NCBI RefSeq assembly: GCF_000092285.1
Contig: NC_014100.1
Span: forward strand, 3,162,001-3,226,000
Direction: 5' to 3'
DNA length: 64,000 nucleotides
DNA from: Caulobacter segnis ATCC 21756
GTDB lineage: Bacteria; Pseudomonadota; Alphaproteobacteria; Caulobacterales; Caulobacteraceae
This document shows, one piece after another, positions 17,199-25,563 of this stretch. Position 1 is the stretch's first letter. Every line of letters begins with the position of its first letter. Under the pieces are notes generated by a model, which did not search any database, was not told the origin of the DNA, and was given only the letters and a program-made list of their open reading frames with translations. The translations under genes were made by a program, and so were the position numbers.

Positions 17199-17843
17199 AT
17201 GCTGGGCTTGTTCAAGGCCGTCATGCCGAAGGAAGACGCGTTCTTCGACCTGTTCTCCGCCCACGCCAAAACGCTGGTGGACGGCGCCGAGGCCCTACGC
17301 GACATGACCGCGGGCGGCGACGCCGTCGAGCCCGCCAGCGCCCGCGTCTACCAGCACGAGGAAGAGGCCGACGAGGTCACCCGGCAGGTGATGCTGGCCG
17401 TCCGCCGCAGCTTCATCACGCCCTTCGACCGCAGCGACATCCAGGACCTGACCACCTCGCTGGACGACGCCATCGACCAGATGCGCAAGACCGCCAAGGT
17501 CGTCAGCCTGTTCGAGGTCAAGAGCTTCGAGCCGCAGATGAAGGACATGGCCGGCGTCATCGTCGAGGCCGCCAAGCTGACCGAGCAGGCCGTCGCCCTG
17601 CTGCCCAAGATGCGCCAGAACGCCCACAAGCTGGGCGAGATCTCGGTCCGGATCCGCGAGATCGAGGAGCAGTCCGACCACATGTACGACCAGGGCCGCA
17701 AGGACCTGTTCCTGGCCAGCCGCCAGGGTGATCCGATGGCCTTCATCGTCGGCATCGACATCTACAGCCACCTCGAGAAGGTCATGGACCGCTTCGAGGA
17801 CGTCGCCAACCGCATCAGCGGCATCGTCGTCGAGCAGGTCTAA
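17199..17843 (+). CDS. DUF47/PhoU-like protein of the Pit phosphate system
   Basis: This 214-aa all-helical protein (MLGLFKAVMPKEDAFFDLFSAHAKTLVDGAEAL...) is a DUF47 member, related to PhoU and usually encoded beside Pit-type transporters. Conserved metal-site-like EExADE (residues 53-58) and a C-terminal DRFEDVANRI segment are visible. The ATG at 17199 has AAGGAAAGA upstream; an in-frame earlier start lacks this. It lies 5 bp before pit and is almost certainly cotranscribed with it, acting as its regulator or partner. Confidence 0.92.
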   Translation: MLGLFKAVMPKEDAFFDLFSAHAKTLVDGAEALRDMTAGGDAVEPASARVYQHEEEADEVTRQVMLAVRRSFITPFDRSDIQDLTTSLDDAIDQMRKTAKVVSLFEVKSFEPQMKDMAGVIVEAAKLTEQAVALLPKMRQNAHKLGEISVRIREIEEQSDHMYDQGRKDLFLASRQGDPMAFIVGIDIYSHLEKVMDRFEDVANRISGIVVEQV

Positions 17844-17848
17844 GCCTC

Positions 17849-18850
17849 GTGGACCCCACGCTCCTGATCCTGGTCTTCCTGGTCGTCGTCGCCCTGGCGT
17901 TCGACTTCCTCAACGGCCTGCACGACGCCGCCAACTCGATCGCCACCATCGTCTCGACGCGCGTGCTGTCGGCGAAGTGGGCGGTCATCTGGGCGGCCTT
18001 CTTCAACTTTATCGCCTTCCTGTTCTTCGGCCTGCACGTGGCCAAGATGGTGGGCTCGGGCATCGTCGATCCGCACGTGATCAGCGACCGGTTGATCTTC
18101 GCGGCCCTGATGGGCGCGATCAGCTGGAACCTGCTGACCTGGTGGGCGGGCATCCCCTCGTCCAGCTCGCACGCCCTGATCGGCGGCCTGGTCGGCGCGG
18201 CCATCGCCAAGGTCGGCGGGCTGTCGGCCATCCAGTGGGCGGGCCTGGGCAAGACCGCGGCCGGCATCGTGGTCTCGCCGACCATGGGCTTCCTGCTGGC
18301 CCTGGTGCTGGTGCTGATCGTCTCGTGGACCTTCGTGAAGACCTCGCCGTTCTTCGCCGACCGCATCTTCCGCAAGGCGCAATTCGTCTCGGCGGCGCTC
18401 TACAGCCTGGGTCACGGCGGCAACGACGCCCAGAAGACCATGGGCATCATCGCCGCCCTGCTGTTCGCCCATGGCGCCACCGACCAGCCGGGGCACATCC
18501 CGTTCTGGGTTGTGCTGGCCTGCCAGACGGCGATGGGCCTGGGCACGCTGTTCGGCGGCTGGCGGATCGTCCACACCATGGGCAGCAAGATCACCCGCCT
18601 GACGCCGATGCAGGGCTTCTGCGCGGAGACGGGCGGCGCGATCACGCTCTTTTTGGCGACCCATGTCGGGGTTCCGGTCTCGACGACTCACACAATCACA
18701 GGCGCTATTGTCGGCGTCGGCGCTTCGCGCCGAGTCTCGGCCGTGCGCTGGGGCGTGGCCAAGGACATCGTTATCGCCTGGATCGTCACCTTGCCGGCGG
18801 CGGCCCTCACGGCGGCGTTGTTCTACTACCTCGGGTTCTGGATGAAGTGA
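17849..18850 (+). CDS. pit: Low-affinity inorganic phosphate transporter, Pit family
   Basis: This 333-aa inner-membrane protein has about ten hydrophobic segments. The duplicated PiT signatures are clear: FLNGLHDAANSIATIVSTR near the N-terminus and YSLGHGGNDAQKTMGII in the middle, plus the ISWNLLTWWAGIPSSSSHAL and VSTTHTITGAIVGVG loops. It imports phosphate, probably as metal-phosphate, with protons. The start is GTG (17849), 5 bp after the DUF47 stop. Its stop overlaps the next gene's start. Confidence 0.95.
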   Translation: MDPTLLILVFLVVVALAFDFLNGLHDAANSIATIVSTRVLSAKWAVIWAAFFNFIAFLFFGLHVAKMVGSGIVDPHVISDRLIFAALMGAISWNLLTWWAGIPSSSSHALIGGLVGAAIAKVGGLSAIQWAGLGKTAAGIVVSPTMGFLLALVLVLIVSWTFVKTSPFFADRIFRKAQFVSAALYSLGHGGNDAQKTMGIIAALLFAHGATDQPGHIPFWVVLACQTAMGLGTLFGGWRIVHTMGSKITRLTPMQGFCAETGGAITLFLATHVGVPVSTTHTITGAIVGVGASRRVSAVRWGVAKDIVIAWIVTLPAAALTAALFYYLGFWMK

Positions 18851-19407
18851 CGGCCCCGCGAGGCAAGCAGGAAGGACGCAAGTCCGGCGGCAAGCGCCGC
18901 CAGGTCGCCGCCCTGCCTTGGCGGGGCGAGGGCGAGGCCTTGCGCATCCTGCTGGTCTCCTCGCGCGAGACCCGCCGCTGGGTGATCCCCAAGGGCTGGC
19001 CGATGAAGGGCAAGACCGACTTCGCCGCCGCCGCCCAGGAAGCCTACGAGGAAGCCGGCCTCGATGGCGTCATCGCCGACAAGCCCGCCGGCGAATACGA
19101 GTACCTCAAGCGCCTGAAGAGCGGCGCGGCCAAGCTGGTCCGGGTTGACGTCTTCCCGCTGCAGGTGACCGGCGAGCACGCGACCTGGCCCGAAAAGGGC
19201 CAGCGCACCTTGCAGTGGATGACGCCTGTCGAAGCCGCGCTCGCCGTCCAGGAGCCGGACCTGCGAGACCTGATCGCCCGCTTCGCCGGGATCGAGCTCT
19301 CGGAAGAAGACCACCCGCCCCCGACCCCCGCCCCGACGCCGGGCCGCGTCACCTTCCAGCGCCTGCGCCGCCGGATCACGGCGCTGTGGGGGCGGTACGG
19401 GCGGTAG
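18847..19407 (+). CDS. NUDIX hydrolase
   Basis: This 186-aa protein begins at a GTG (18847) that overlaps the pit stop by four bases (GTGA). A basic N-terminal tail (about 18 residues) precedes the domain. The Nudix box is the KGKTDFAAAAQEAYEEAGLDG stretch, with the core EAYEEAGL helix, after WVIPKGWPMKG. This arrangement fits diphosphoinositol/diadenosine polyphosphate hydrolases of the DIPP type. The C-terminus is Pro-rich, then Arg-rich. Coupling to a phosphate transporter suggests a role in polyphosphorylated metabolites, which is inference. Confidence 0.9.
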   Translation: MTAPRGKQEGRKSGGKRRQVAALPWRGEGEALRILLVSSRETRRWVIPKGWPMKGKTDFAAAAQEAYEEAGLDGVIADKPAGEYEYLKRLKSGAAKLVRVDVFPLQVTGEHATWPEKGQRTLQWMTPVEAALAVQEPDLRDLIARFAGIELSEEDHPPPTPAPTPGRVTFQRLRRRITALWGRYGR

Positions 19408-19474
19408 GAACTAACCCTCTCTCTCGATGACACGGATTAGATGCCTGTGGACAACTGTCCACGCCGCGCATAAT

Positions 19475-19489
19475 GTTCCCATTATGTTC
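19475..19489 (+). promoter_or_regulatory. SOS (LexA) box
   Basis: GTTCCCATTATGTTC is an exact match to the alphaproteobacterial LexA operator GTTC-N7-GTTC. It ends 17 bases before the ATG of the endonuclease III-like gene, so LexA would cover its promoter or start. Confidence 0.85.
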
Positions 19490-19506
19490 TCGTGCGGCGG
19501 TGTCCC

Positions 19507-20232
19507 ATGCAGCTATCCCTAGCCCTCGCCCGCTCGCCGCTGGAAAGCGTGCGCGACGCCCTGCTCTGCGAGTTCGGGGCCCAGCGGCCTGTCACCCGCA
19601 TGGATCCGATCTCCCAACTGGTGAAGTCGTCGATCAGCGGCCGGACCCAGGACGCCGTCTCCTGGGACGCCTTCCTGCGCCTGCGGGCCGCGTTCAAGAA
19701 CTGGGACGACCTGGCCGACGCGCCGGTCGCCGCCGTGGCGCGGATCATCGAGGACGTCACCTTCCCCGCCGACAAGGCCCGCTACCTGACCACAGCCCTG
19801 CGCATGATCCGCGACAAGGTCGGCTGGCTGTCGCTGAGCCACCTGAAGGGCCTGACGGTCGACCAGGCCCGCTGGGAGCTGCAGGCCCTGCCTGGCGTCG
19901 GAGTCAAGGTCGCCGCCTGCGTGCTGAACTTCAGCGACCTGGCGATGCGCGCCCTCGTCGTCGACAGCCATGTCGACCGCGTCGCCAAGCGGATCGGCCT
20001 GGTGGGCGCCGGCGACACGACCCACACCTATCACACGCTGATGGGCCTGGCGCCCGACGCCTGGACCGCCGACGACCTCTTCGAGCTGCACTGGCTGATG
20101 AAGCGCGGCCTGGGCCAGATGCTTTGCCCGCACGAGGGTCCCAAGTGCGGCGCGTGCCCGGTCAAGGCGATGTGCGCCAAGGTCGGGGTCGGCCACAGCG
20201 CCGATGTGCTGGAATGGCGAGCGCGCGGCTGA
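19507..20232 (+). CDS. Endonuclease III-like DNA glycosylase (HhH-GPD, 4Fe-4S)
   Basis: This 241-aa base-excision-repair protein has the helix-hairpin-helix LPGVGVKVAACVLNF, with the Lys expected for a bifunctional glycosylase/AP lyase, and the catalytic Asp in VVDSHVDRVAKR. Four Cys in the pattern C-x6-C-x2-C-x5-C (CPHEGPKCGACPVKAMC) bind the iron-sulfur cluster. It is divergent from housekeeping Nth proteins, so it is probably a second paralogue. The ATG at 19507 is used; a GTG five codons earlier would overlap the region next to the LexA box. The SOS box immediately upstream indicates DNA-damage induction. Confidence 0.9.
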   Translation: MQLSLALARSPLESVRDALLCEFGAQRPVTRMDPISQLVKSSISGRTQDAVSWDAFLRLRAAFKNWDDLADAPVAAVARIIEDVTFPADKARYLTTALRMIRDKVGWLSLSHLKGLTVDQARWELQALPGVGVKVAACVLNFSDLAMRALVVDSHVDRVAKRIGLVGAGDTTHTYHTLMGLAPDAWTADDLFELHWLMKRGLGQMLCPHEGPKCGACPVKAMCAKVGVGHSADVLEWRARG

Positions 20233-20262
20233 ACCTGTCATGTGCTCATGCGCTGATGGGAC

Positions 20263-20982
20263 ATGACCATCCGCATCGGCACGGCCGGCTGGAGCCTTTA
20301 TCGCGCGGGCGAGGCCTTTCCGGCCGAAGGGACCGTGCTCGAACGCTACGCCGCTCGGCTGAACGCGGTCGAGATCAACACGTCCTTCTACCGTCCCCAC
20401 CAGAGGAAGACCTACGAACGCTGGGCGGCCTCGACGCCGGAGGACTTCCGGTTCGCGGTCAAGGTCCCGCAGGCGATCACCCATGAGCGGCGACTGGTCG
20501 GGGCGGACGACCTGCTGGCGCGGTTCCTCGAGGAGACCGACGGGCTTGGCGCCAAGCGCGGCCCACTGCTGATCCAGTTGCCGCCCAGTCTGGCCTTCGA
20601 GGCCGAGCGGGTCGGCGCGTTCCTGGCGTCCTGGCGCGATCGCACCGACGCCCCGACCGTGCTGGAGCCCCGCCACGCCAGCTGGTTCGAGGACCAGGCG
20701 GATGACCTCCTGGCGGCCCACCACGTCGCCCGCGTCGCCGCCGACCCGGCCGTGGTTCCGTCGGCCGCCGAGCCTGGCGGCTGGCGGAAGCTGATCTACC
20801 ACCGCCTGCACGGCTCGCCGGTGATGTACGCCAGCGCCTATGAGTCCGAGGCGCTAGACGCTCTGACGGCCCGACTGAGCGACGAGGCGAAATCCGTCGA
20901 GACTTGGTGCGTCTTCGACAACACCCGCTTCGGCGCGGCGACCTGGAACGCGCTGGCGCTGCGCGAAATCCCTCTCTCTTAG
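20263..20982 (+). CDS. DUF72 family TIM-barrel protein
   Basis: This 239-aa protein carries the DUF72 (YecE) signature: IRIGTAGWSLYR at the N-terminus, YAARLNAVEINTSFYRPHQRKTYERWA, FRFAVKVPQAITHERRL, and VLEPRHASWFEDQADDLL. The fold is a TIM barrel; no enzymatic activity is established for the family. It follows the SOS-controlled endonuclease gene by 30 bp on the same strand with no terminator between, so it may be co-induced by DNA damage. Its stop codon lies inside a hairpin terminator. Confidence 0.9.
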   Translation: MTIRIGTAGWSLYRAGEAFPAEGTVLERYAARLNAVEINTSFYRPHQRKTYERWAASTPEDFRFAVKVPQAITHERRLVGADDLLARFLEETDGLGAKRGPLLIQLPPSLAFEAERVGAFLASWRDRTDAPTVLEPRHASWFEDQADDLLAAHHVARVAADPAVVPSAAEPGGWRKLIYHRLHGSPVMYASAYESEALDALTARLSDEAKSVETWCVFDNTRFGAATWNALALREIPLS

Positions 20983-20989
20983 AGAGAGG
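20971..20989. terminator. Hairpin terminator overlapping the DUF72 stop
   Basis: CCTCTCTCT and AGAGAGAGG are perfect complements around a single T, giving a 9-base palindrome that includes the TAG stop of DUF72. On the + strand it is followed by an AT-rich TATTTATTTA. It lies between two convergent genes and may serve both. Confidence 0.65.
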
Positions 20990-20992
20990 TAT

Positions 20993-21971
20993 TTATTTAC
21001 CGCCACCCAGCGCCGTGAACGTCTTCGTGCCGATGGCGTACCGTCGCCAGTCCTTGAAGTCGAAGTGCCACCATTCCTCGGCATAGACCTCGAAGCCCTG
21101 GGCGGTCATGGCCTCGCGCAGCACCGCCCGTAACGCCCGCTGCTTCGTCGTACCGCCCACGAAGTCGGCGTGGGCGCGACCGGGAGAACTCGTCGTAGCG
21201 GCTGGGCATCTCGACCACCCGGCCCGTCTTCAGGTCGTACAGCGTCAGGTCTACGGCGCAGCCGCGGTTGTGGCGCGAACCCTTGGCCGGGTTGGCGACG
21301 AACATCCGGGCGTCCGGCGGCGTGGCCTCCCAGAACATCCAGGTGACGAACCAGGGCCGGTAGGCGTCGTGGATCAGCAGGCCATAACCCTGAGCGGCCA
21401 GCGCCGCCTGCGCCTGCTTCAGCGCCTCCGCCGCCGGCCGCTGCAGATAGGCGCCCGCGCGCTCGTAGAGCGGGATGCCCATGAAGTTGTTGGAGCCCGC
21501 GTAGCGGATGTCGAGCTTGATCCGGGGATCGACCGTGGTCAGATCGACGAGGTCGGCGGGCAGAAAGTCGCCCGTCTCGACCGGGGGCGTCGCGGCCAGG
21601 GCCTGGCGACGCAGCGCCTCGGGATCGGCCCGGACACCTGCGTGGATCGCCGCCTCCGTCTCGGCTCCGAAGTCGTGGAAGGCCAGCCGCGTCCCGTTCA
21701 GCTGGACGGCGCCGGGCTCGAGAACCAACTCGCCCCCGCCGGCGATCGCGTAGCGGCCGCGCCCTGTCGCCGTCAGCCGCGCCGAGGCGTGGCCCGCCCC
21801 GTCGATGTGCAGCGCGCCGTCCTTCTCGAACACCGTCACCGGCGCGGCCTTGTCGCCGTACTGGCCGATCGCCGCCCATTCCGCGCGGGTCTGGGCGAAA
21901 GCGGTGGGCGCGGCGAAGCCGGCGGCGCCGAACGCCAGGAAGGATCGTCGTACCAGACCGTTCATCGCCAC
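20993..21971 (-). pseudogene. D-Ala-D-Ala dipeptidase (VanX/DdpX-like, M15D), frameshifted
   Basis: The first frame (from the ATG at 21971) encodes a signal-bearing peptidase. The Zn ligands are visible in GSRHNRGCAVDLTLYD. After the SRYDEFS segment it turns into non-family sequence. Moving by one base at about 21176-21185 restores the expected C-terminus, HADFVGGTTKQR then EEWWHFDFKDWRRYAIGTKTF, ending at a TAA at 20993. EEWWHF carries the catalytic Glu and last Zn His. The unshifted product (stop at 20997) would therefore be inactive. One extra base is the simplest cause, either a sequencing error or a real mutation. The role would be periplasmic D,D-dipeptide hydrolysis. Confidence 0.8.
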
Positions 21972-21987
21972 CGCCCCTCGCCTGGAC

Positions 21988-23484
21988 CTACTTCATCGTC
22001 GGAATGACGAAGCTGCTGTCCGCCATGTCGCCCTCGGGCCAGCGGGCGGTCACCGTCTTGACCTTGGTGTAGAACTTCACGCCCTCGACGCCGTGCTGGT
22101 TGGTGTCGCCGAAGGCCGAGCGCTTCCAGCCGCCGAAGGTGTGATAGGCCACCGGCACCGGGATCGGCACGTTGATGCCGACCATGCCGACATTGACGTT
22201 CGCGGCGAACTCGCGCGCGGCGCGGCCGTTGCGGGTGAAGATCGCGACGCCGTTGCCGTACTGGTGCTCGGACGGCAGGGCCATGGCCTCCTCGACGCTC
22301 TCGGCGCGGACCATCTGCAGCACCGGACCGAAGATCTCCTCGTGGTAGGTCTTCATGCCCTTCTTGACGCCGTCGAACAGCGACGGGCCGATGAAGAAGC
22401 CCTTCTCGAAGCCCTGCAGCTGGAAGTCGCGGCCGTCGACCACCAGCTCGGCGCCCTCCTCCTGGCCGATGCGGATGTAGTCGGCGATCTTGGCGCGGTG
22501 CTGGGCGCTGACCACCGGGCCATAGTGGGCGTCGGGGTCGGTGGAGACGCCGACCTTCAGCGTCCCGATCTCGGCGACCATCCGCTCGCGCAGCTCATCG
22601 CCGGTCTTCTTGCCGACGGGCACCACCACCGGCAGGGCCATGCAGCGTTCGCCCGCCGAGCCGAAGGCCGCGCCCGACAGGTCCTTGACCACCTGGTCGA
22701 GGTCGGCGTCGGGCAGGACGATCCCGTGGTTCTTGGCGCCGCCCATGGCCTGGACGCGTTTCCCGTGCGCCGTTCCGGTCTGGTAGACGTAAGAGGCGAT
22801 GTCCGAGCTGCCGACGAAGCTGACCGCGCGGATCAGCGGATGGGTCAGGATGGCGTCGACGGCGCTCTTGTCGCCATGGACCACGTTCAGCACCCCGGCG
22901 GGGGCGCCCGCCTCCATCATCAGCTCGGCCAGCTTCACCGGCACGGTCGGATCCTTCTCCGACGGCTTGAGGATGAAGCTGTTGCCCACGGCGATCGAGA
23001 TGCCGAACATCCACATCGGGATCATGGCCGGGAAGTTGAACGGGGTAATGCCCGCGCAGACGCCCAGCGGCTGGCGCATCGAATAGACGTCGATGCCCGG
23101 ACCCGCGCCCTCGGTGTACTCGCCCTTGAGAATGTGGGGGATGCCGCAGGCGAACTCGATGACCTCGAGGCCGCGCTGGATGTCGCCCTTGCTATCGGCG
23201 ATGACCTTGCCGTGCTCGGACGACAGGATCTCCGCGAGCGTGTTCATGTCGCGCTCGATCAGGCGCTTGAACTCGAACATCACCCGGGCGCGGCGCTGGG
23301 GATTGGTCTGGGCCCAGCCGACCTGGGCCTTGGTGGCGACCTGGACGGCGGCGTCGAGCTCGGCGTCGGTCGCGAACTGGACGCGCGCCTGGACCTCGCC
23401 GGTGTTGGGATTGAAGACGTCGCCGTAGCGGCCGGACGAACCGACCAGGGCTTGGCCGTTCACGAAATGGGCGATGTCTCGCAT
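21988..23484 (-). CDS. mmsA: CoA-acylating methylmalonate-semialdehyde dehydrogenase
   Basis: This 498-aa aldehyde dehydrogenase converts methylmalonate semialdehyde to propionyl-CoA in valine (and inositol) breakdown. Family marks are the N-terminal HFVNGQALVGSSGRYGDVFNP, the YSMRQPLGVCAGITPFNFPAMIPMWM stretch, and the catalytic Cys in GSAGERCMALPVVVP. The C-terminal GWKRSAFGDTNQHGVEGVKFYT is typical. The ATG at 23484 (MRDIAHF) is chosen; an in-frame earlier start adds 13 non-family residues. No iol genes are adjacent, so a role in valine catabolism is more likely. Confidence 0.95.
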   Translation of the reverse strand: MRDIAHFVNGQALVGSSGRYGDVFNPNTGEVQARVQFATDAELDAAVQVATKAQVGWAQTNPQRRARVMFEFKRLIERDMNTLAEILSSEHGKVIADSKGDIQRGLEVIEFACGIPHILKGEYTEGAGPGIDVYSMRQPLGVCAGITPFNFPAMIPMWMFGISIAVGNSFILKPSEKDPTVPVKLAELMMEAGAPAGVLNVVHGDKSAVDAILTHPLIRAVSFVGSSDIASYVYQTGTAHGKRVQAMGGAKNHGIVLPDADLDQVVKDLSGAAFGSAGERCMALPVVVPVGKKTGDELRERMVAEIGTLKVGVSTDPDAHYGPVVSAQHRAKIADYIRIGQEEGAELVVDGRDFQLQGFEKGFFIGPSLFDGVKKGMKTYHEEIFGPVLQMVRAESVEEAMALPSEHQYGNGVAIFTRNGRAAREFAANVNVGMVGINVPIPVPVAYHTFGGWKRSAFGDTNQHGVEGVKFYTKVKTVTARWPEGDMADSSFVIPTMK

Positions 23485-23560
23485 GATGCGCTCCCTAACG
23501 CTTGTTTTGCGCGTCAATAGCATCCCCGGCTTGCACCGTACCGCGCGAAATTATGCCGCC

Positions 23561-24085
23561 CTACTCCGCATCGACGTGGACCCGCCGGAAGCGGCCCTGC
23601 AGATAGACTAGCGGCTCGTGGTCGGGGTCATAGCGAAGCTTCACGACGCGCCCGACATAGACCCGGTGATCGCCGGCGTCGAAGCTGTGATGCGTCTCGC
23701 ACTCGAAGTTGGCCATGCAGCCCGGCAGGATCGGCACGCCCGTGCGCCAGGACTCGGTCTCGACGCCGGTGAAGCGGTCGATGTCCTTCTGCACGAACTG
23801 GCGGGCCAGCTCCTGGTGCTCGGCGTGCAGGACGTTGACGGCGAAGCGGCCGGCCGCGTCCAGGGCCGGCAGGCTGGAGGATTTCAGGTCCACGCAGATC
23901 AGCGCCAGCGGCGGGTCCAGCGACACCGAGGTGAAGGAGTTCGCCGTCAGCCCCACGCGTCGGCCGTCTTCGGCGAGCGTGGTGACGACCGTCACGCCGG
24001 TCGTGAAGCATCCGAATGCGTTGCGCAGGGCGCGGGCGTCATGGACGCCGCCTTCTCCCAGCTCGATCGTAACCGCCCTACTCAT
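23561..24085 (-). CDS. Flavin reductase-like, FMN-binding split-barrel protein
   Basis: This 174-aa protein resembles HpaC-type NAD(P)H:flavin oxidoreductases that feed reduced flavin to a monooxygenase. The typical strands are visible: LRNAFGCFTTGVTVVTT, GLTANSFTSVSLDPPLALICVD, FAVNVLHAEHQELARQF, and HRVYVGRVVKL near the end. The start is taken at the ATG at 24085 (MSRAVTIEL); the preceding in-frame residues are Pro-rich and not family-like. No monooxygenase gene is adjacent, so the partner is unknown. Confidence 0.9.
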   Translation of the reverse strand: MSRAVTIELGEGGVHDARALRNAFGCFTTGVTVVTTLAEDGRRVGLTANSFTSVSLDPPLALICVDLKSSSLPALDAAGRFAVNVLHAEHQELARQFVQKDIDRFTGVETESWRTGVPILPGCMANFECETHHSFDAGDHRVYVGRVVKLRYDPDHEPLVYLQGRFRRVHVDAE

Positions 24086-24139
24086 CGCCCTAGCAGTGGG
24101 GCAAAGCGGCGGCGGGGGCAAGCCGGGGCGCGCCGGGGA

Positions 24140-24634
24140 TCAAGCGAACGTCGCCTTGAGGATCTTTTCCAGCCAGACTTGGTCGGTCTCGTCGAACGCG
24201 GCGGGCTTGTCGGAGTCGACGTCGAACACGGCGATCAGTCGGCCCTCGGGATCGAACACCGGCACCACGACCTCGCTTTGCGAACGGCTGTCGCAGGCGA
24301 TATGGCCCGGGAAGGCGTGGACGTCGGGCACCAGTTGGGTCTGTCCGGTCTCGGCGGCCGCACCGCAGACGCCGCGCCCGAACGCGATGCGCAGGCAGCC
24401 CAGCGTGCCCTGATAGGGCCCGACCACCAGCTCGCGCGGCTTGGCCGGATCGACGACGTAGAAGCCGGTCCAGAAATAGTGGTCGAAGCTGCTCGCCAGC
24501 ATCGACGCCACCGTCGCCATGCGGGCGGTCAGGTTGCTCTCGCCGTCCAGCACGGACGCGATCTCGTCGGCGACCTCGGCATAGCGGGTCGCCTTGTCGG
24601 CGGAGAGGGTGATGTCGTTGAACGCTTCGGCCAT
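24140..24634 (-). CDS. msrC: Free methionine-(R)-sulfoxide reductase, GAF type
   Basis: This 164-aa single GAF-domain protein repairs free methionine R-sulfoxide. The three Cys of the fRMsr active site are all present: Cys80 in YQGTLGCLRI, Cys90 in GRGVCGAAA, and Cys114 in GHIACDSRSQSEVVVP. The FDHYFWTGFYVVD and VFDVDSDKPAAFDETD blocks are also diagnostic. The gene symbol follows the E. coli enzyme. It is close to, but not overlapping, the flavin reductase gene on the same strand. Confidence 0.92.
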   Translation of the reverse strand: MAEAFNDITLSADKATRYAEVADEIASVLDGESNLTARMATVASMLASSFDHYFWTGFYVVDPAKPRELVVGPYQGTLGCLRIAFGRGVCGAAAETGQTQLVPDVHAFPGHIACDSRSQSEVVVPVFDPEGRLIAVFDVDSDKPAAFDETDQVWLEKILKATFA

Positions 24635-24703
24635 GCCGGGGATATAGCGCGGCCGGCGCGGGATGCGAGGGGGAAGTCGCTTGGCGGCGCGGCGAAAGCG
24701 ATC

Positions 24704-25333
24704 CTACGCCGGCGGTCCCGCCGTCAGCAGCCAGCCGACGATCATGCGCTCGAAATCGACATAGGGAATGTTCGCGGGGTCGAACTCGAGGTCGGCGGCG
24801 AGCGCTGGCAGGTCGGCCATGAAGGACTGGAAGAGCCGCGCGACGCGATCGGCGCTCGGCAGCTGGCGCCGCGAGACGTTGGCCAGCCAGTCGCGCGTCT
24901 TCCGTAGGGCCACGGTGGCGTCGCCGCCGTGGCCGTGGATGTCCATGCCGGCGAGATCGGAAATGAACCGCTGATAGCGATAGCGCTCGACGTCGAGGAT
25001 CAGGAGGCGTTTCGCGCTCTGAGCCTTGCCGCCAAAGCGCTTGGCCCCCAGGAAAATCCCCAGCTCCAAGGGCATGTTGAAGCGCGGGAGCTGGTTGGCC
25101 GCGTCGAGTTCCGTCCGCGATAGGTCGTGGATTCCGTATCGGCACTCGCCGATCAATCCGTAGAGCTTGTCGATGCGTGTCTGGCCGCCATCGTCGAGCT
25201 CCATCGCCGATCGAGGACGGAAGCCGCAGGCATAGATGGCGAAGATCAGCGCCCTGAAGGTCGGGCCGTAAGCGCTGTCGAACGGACAGTTGATGAACAC
25301 GTCATCCGCCGATGTCCCCGCCTTGGCAGCCAA
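24704..25333 (-). CDS. TIR/nucleoside-deoxyribosyltransferase-like protein of unknown function
   Basis: This 209-aa protein has no ATG start. It begins at a TTG (25333) two codons after the TAG of the 57-aa gene and in the same frame. The N-terminal half looks like a Rossmann-like NDT/TIR-type domain: DDVFINCPFDSAYGPTF (residues 10-26), then GIHDLSR (67-73, with Asp70) and FNMPLELGIFLG (85-96). Glu90 sits where TIR and deoxyribosyltransferase folds place the catalytic Glu. The C-terminal half (from about 110) is helical. NADase or nucleoside-cleaving activity is inferred from motif positions only. The pairing with a small gene resembles accessory or defence cassettes. Confidence 0.72.
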   Translation of the reverse strand: MAAKAGTSADDVFINCPFDSAYGPTFRALIFAIYACGFRPRSAMELDDGGQTRIDKLYGLIGECRYGIHDLSRTELDAANQLPRFNMPLELGIFLGAKRFGGKAQSAKRLLILDVERYRYQRFISDLAGMDIHGHGGDATVALRKTRDWLANVSRRQLPSADRVARLFQSFMADLPALAADLEFDPANIPYVDFERMIVGWLLTAGPPA

Positions 25334-25336
25334 GGG

Positions 25337-25510
25337 CTATTTCTTCTTGCTCTGGACGTCCCTGGCGACGCGGCTGACTTCGCGGATCGTGATCGAGCTG
25401 CCCTTCGACGCCGGGCTCAGAACGAAACGCCCGGTCGCGGCGCTACGGCCAGCCACGTGGCTGCCGGACTTGCCCGTCTTGGGGGACGCTGAGTTGGTCG
25501 AGGTCGCCAT
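25337..25510 (-). CDS. 57-aa basic protein encoded directly upstream of the TIR-like gene
   Basis: The reading frame runs from the ATG at 25510 to a TAG at 25337-25339. The N-terminal half is low-complexity Ser/Thr/Gly/Lys. The C-terminal half (GRFVLSPASKGSSITIREVS, then RVARDVQSKKK) looks like a short folded or helix-forming segment. It is strongly basic. The next gene follows in the same frame after TAG-CCC, so the two are translationally coupled or, by readthrough, fused. I do not recognise the family; a binding partner or antitoxin of the TIR-like protein is possible. Confidence 0.6.
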   Translation of the reverse strand: MATSTNSASPKTGKSGSHVAGRSAATGRFVLSPASKGSSITIREVSRVARDVQSKKK

Positions 25511-25563
25511 GCGAAGACTGTGCGTGTTCGCCCCTTAAAGCGCAAGGGACAAAGCGCGAACAC

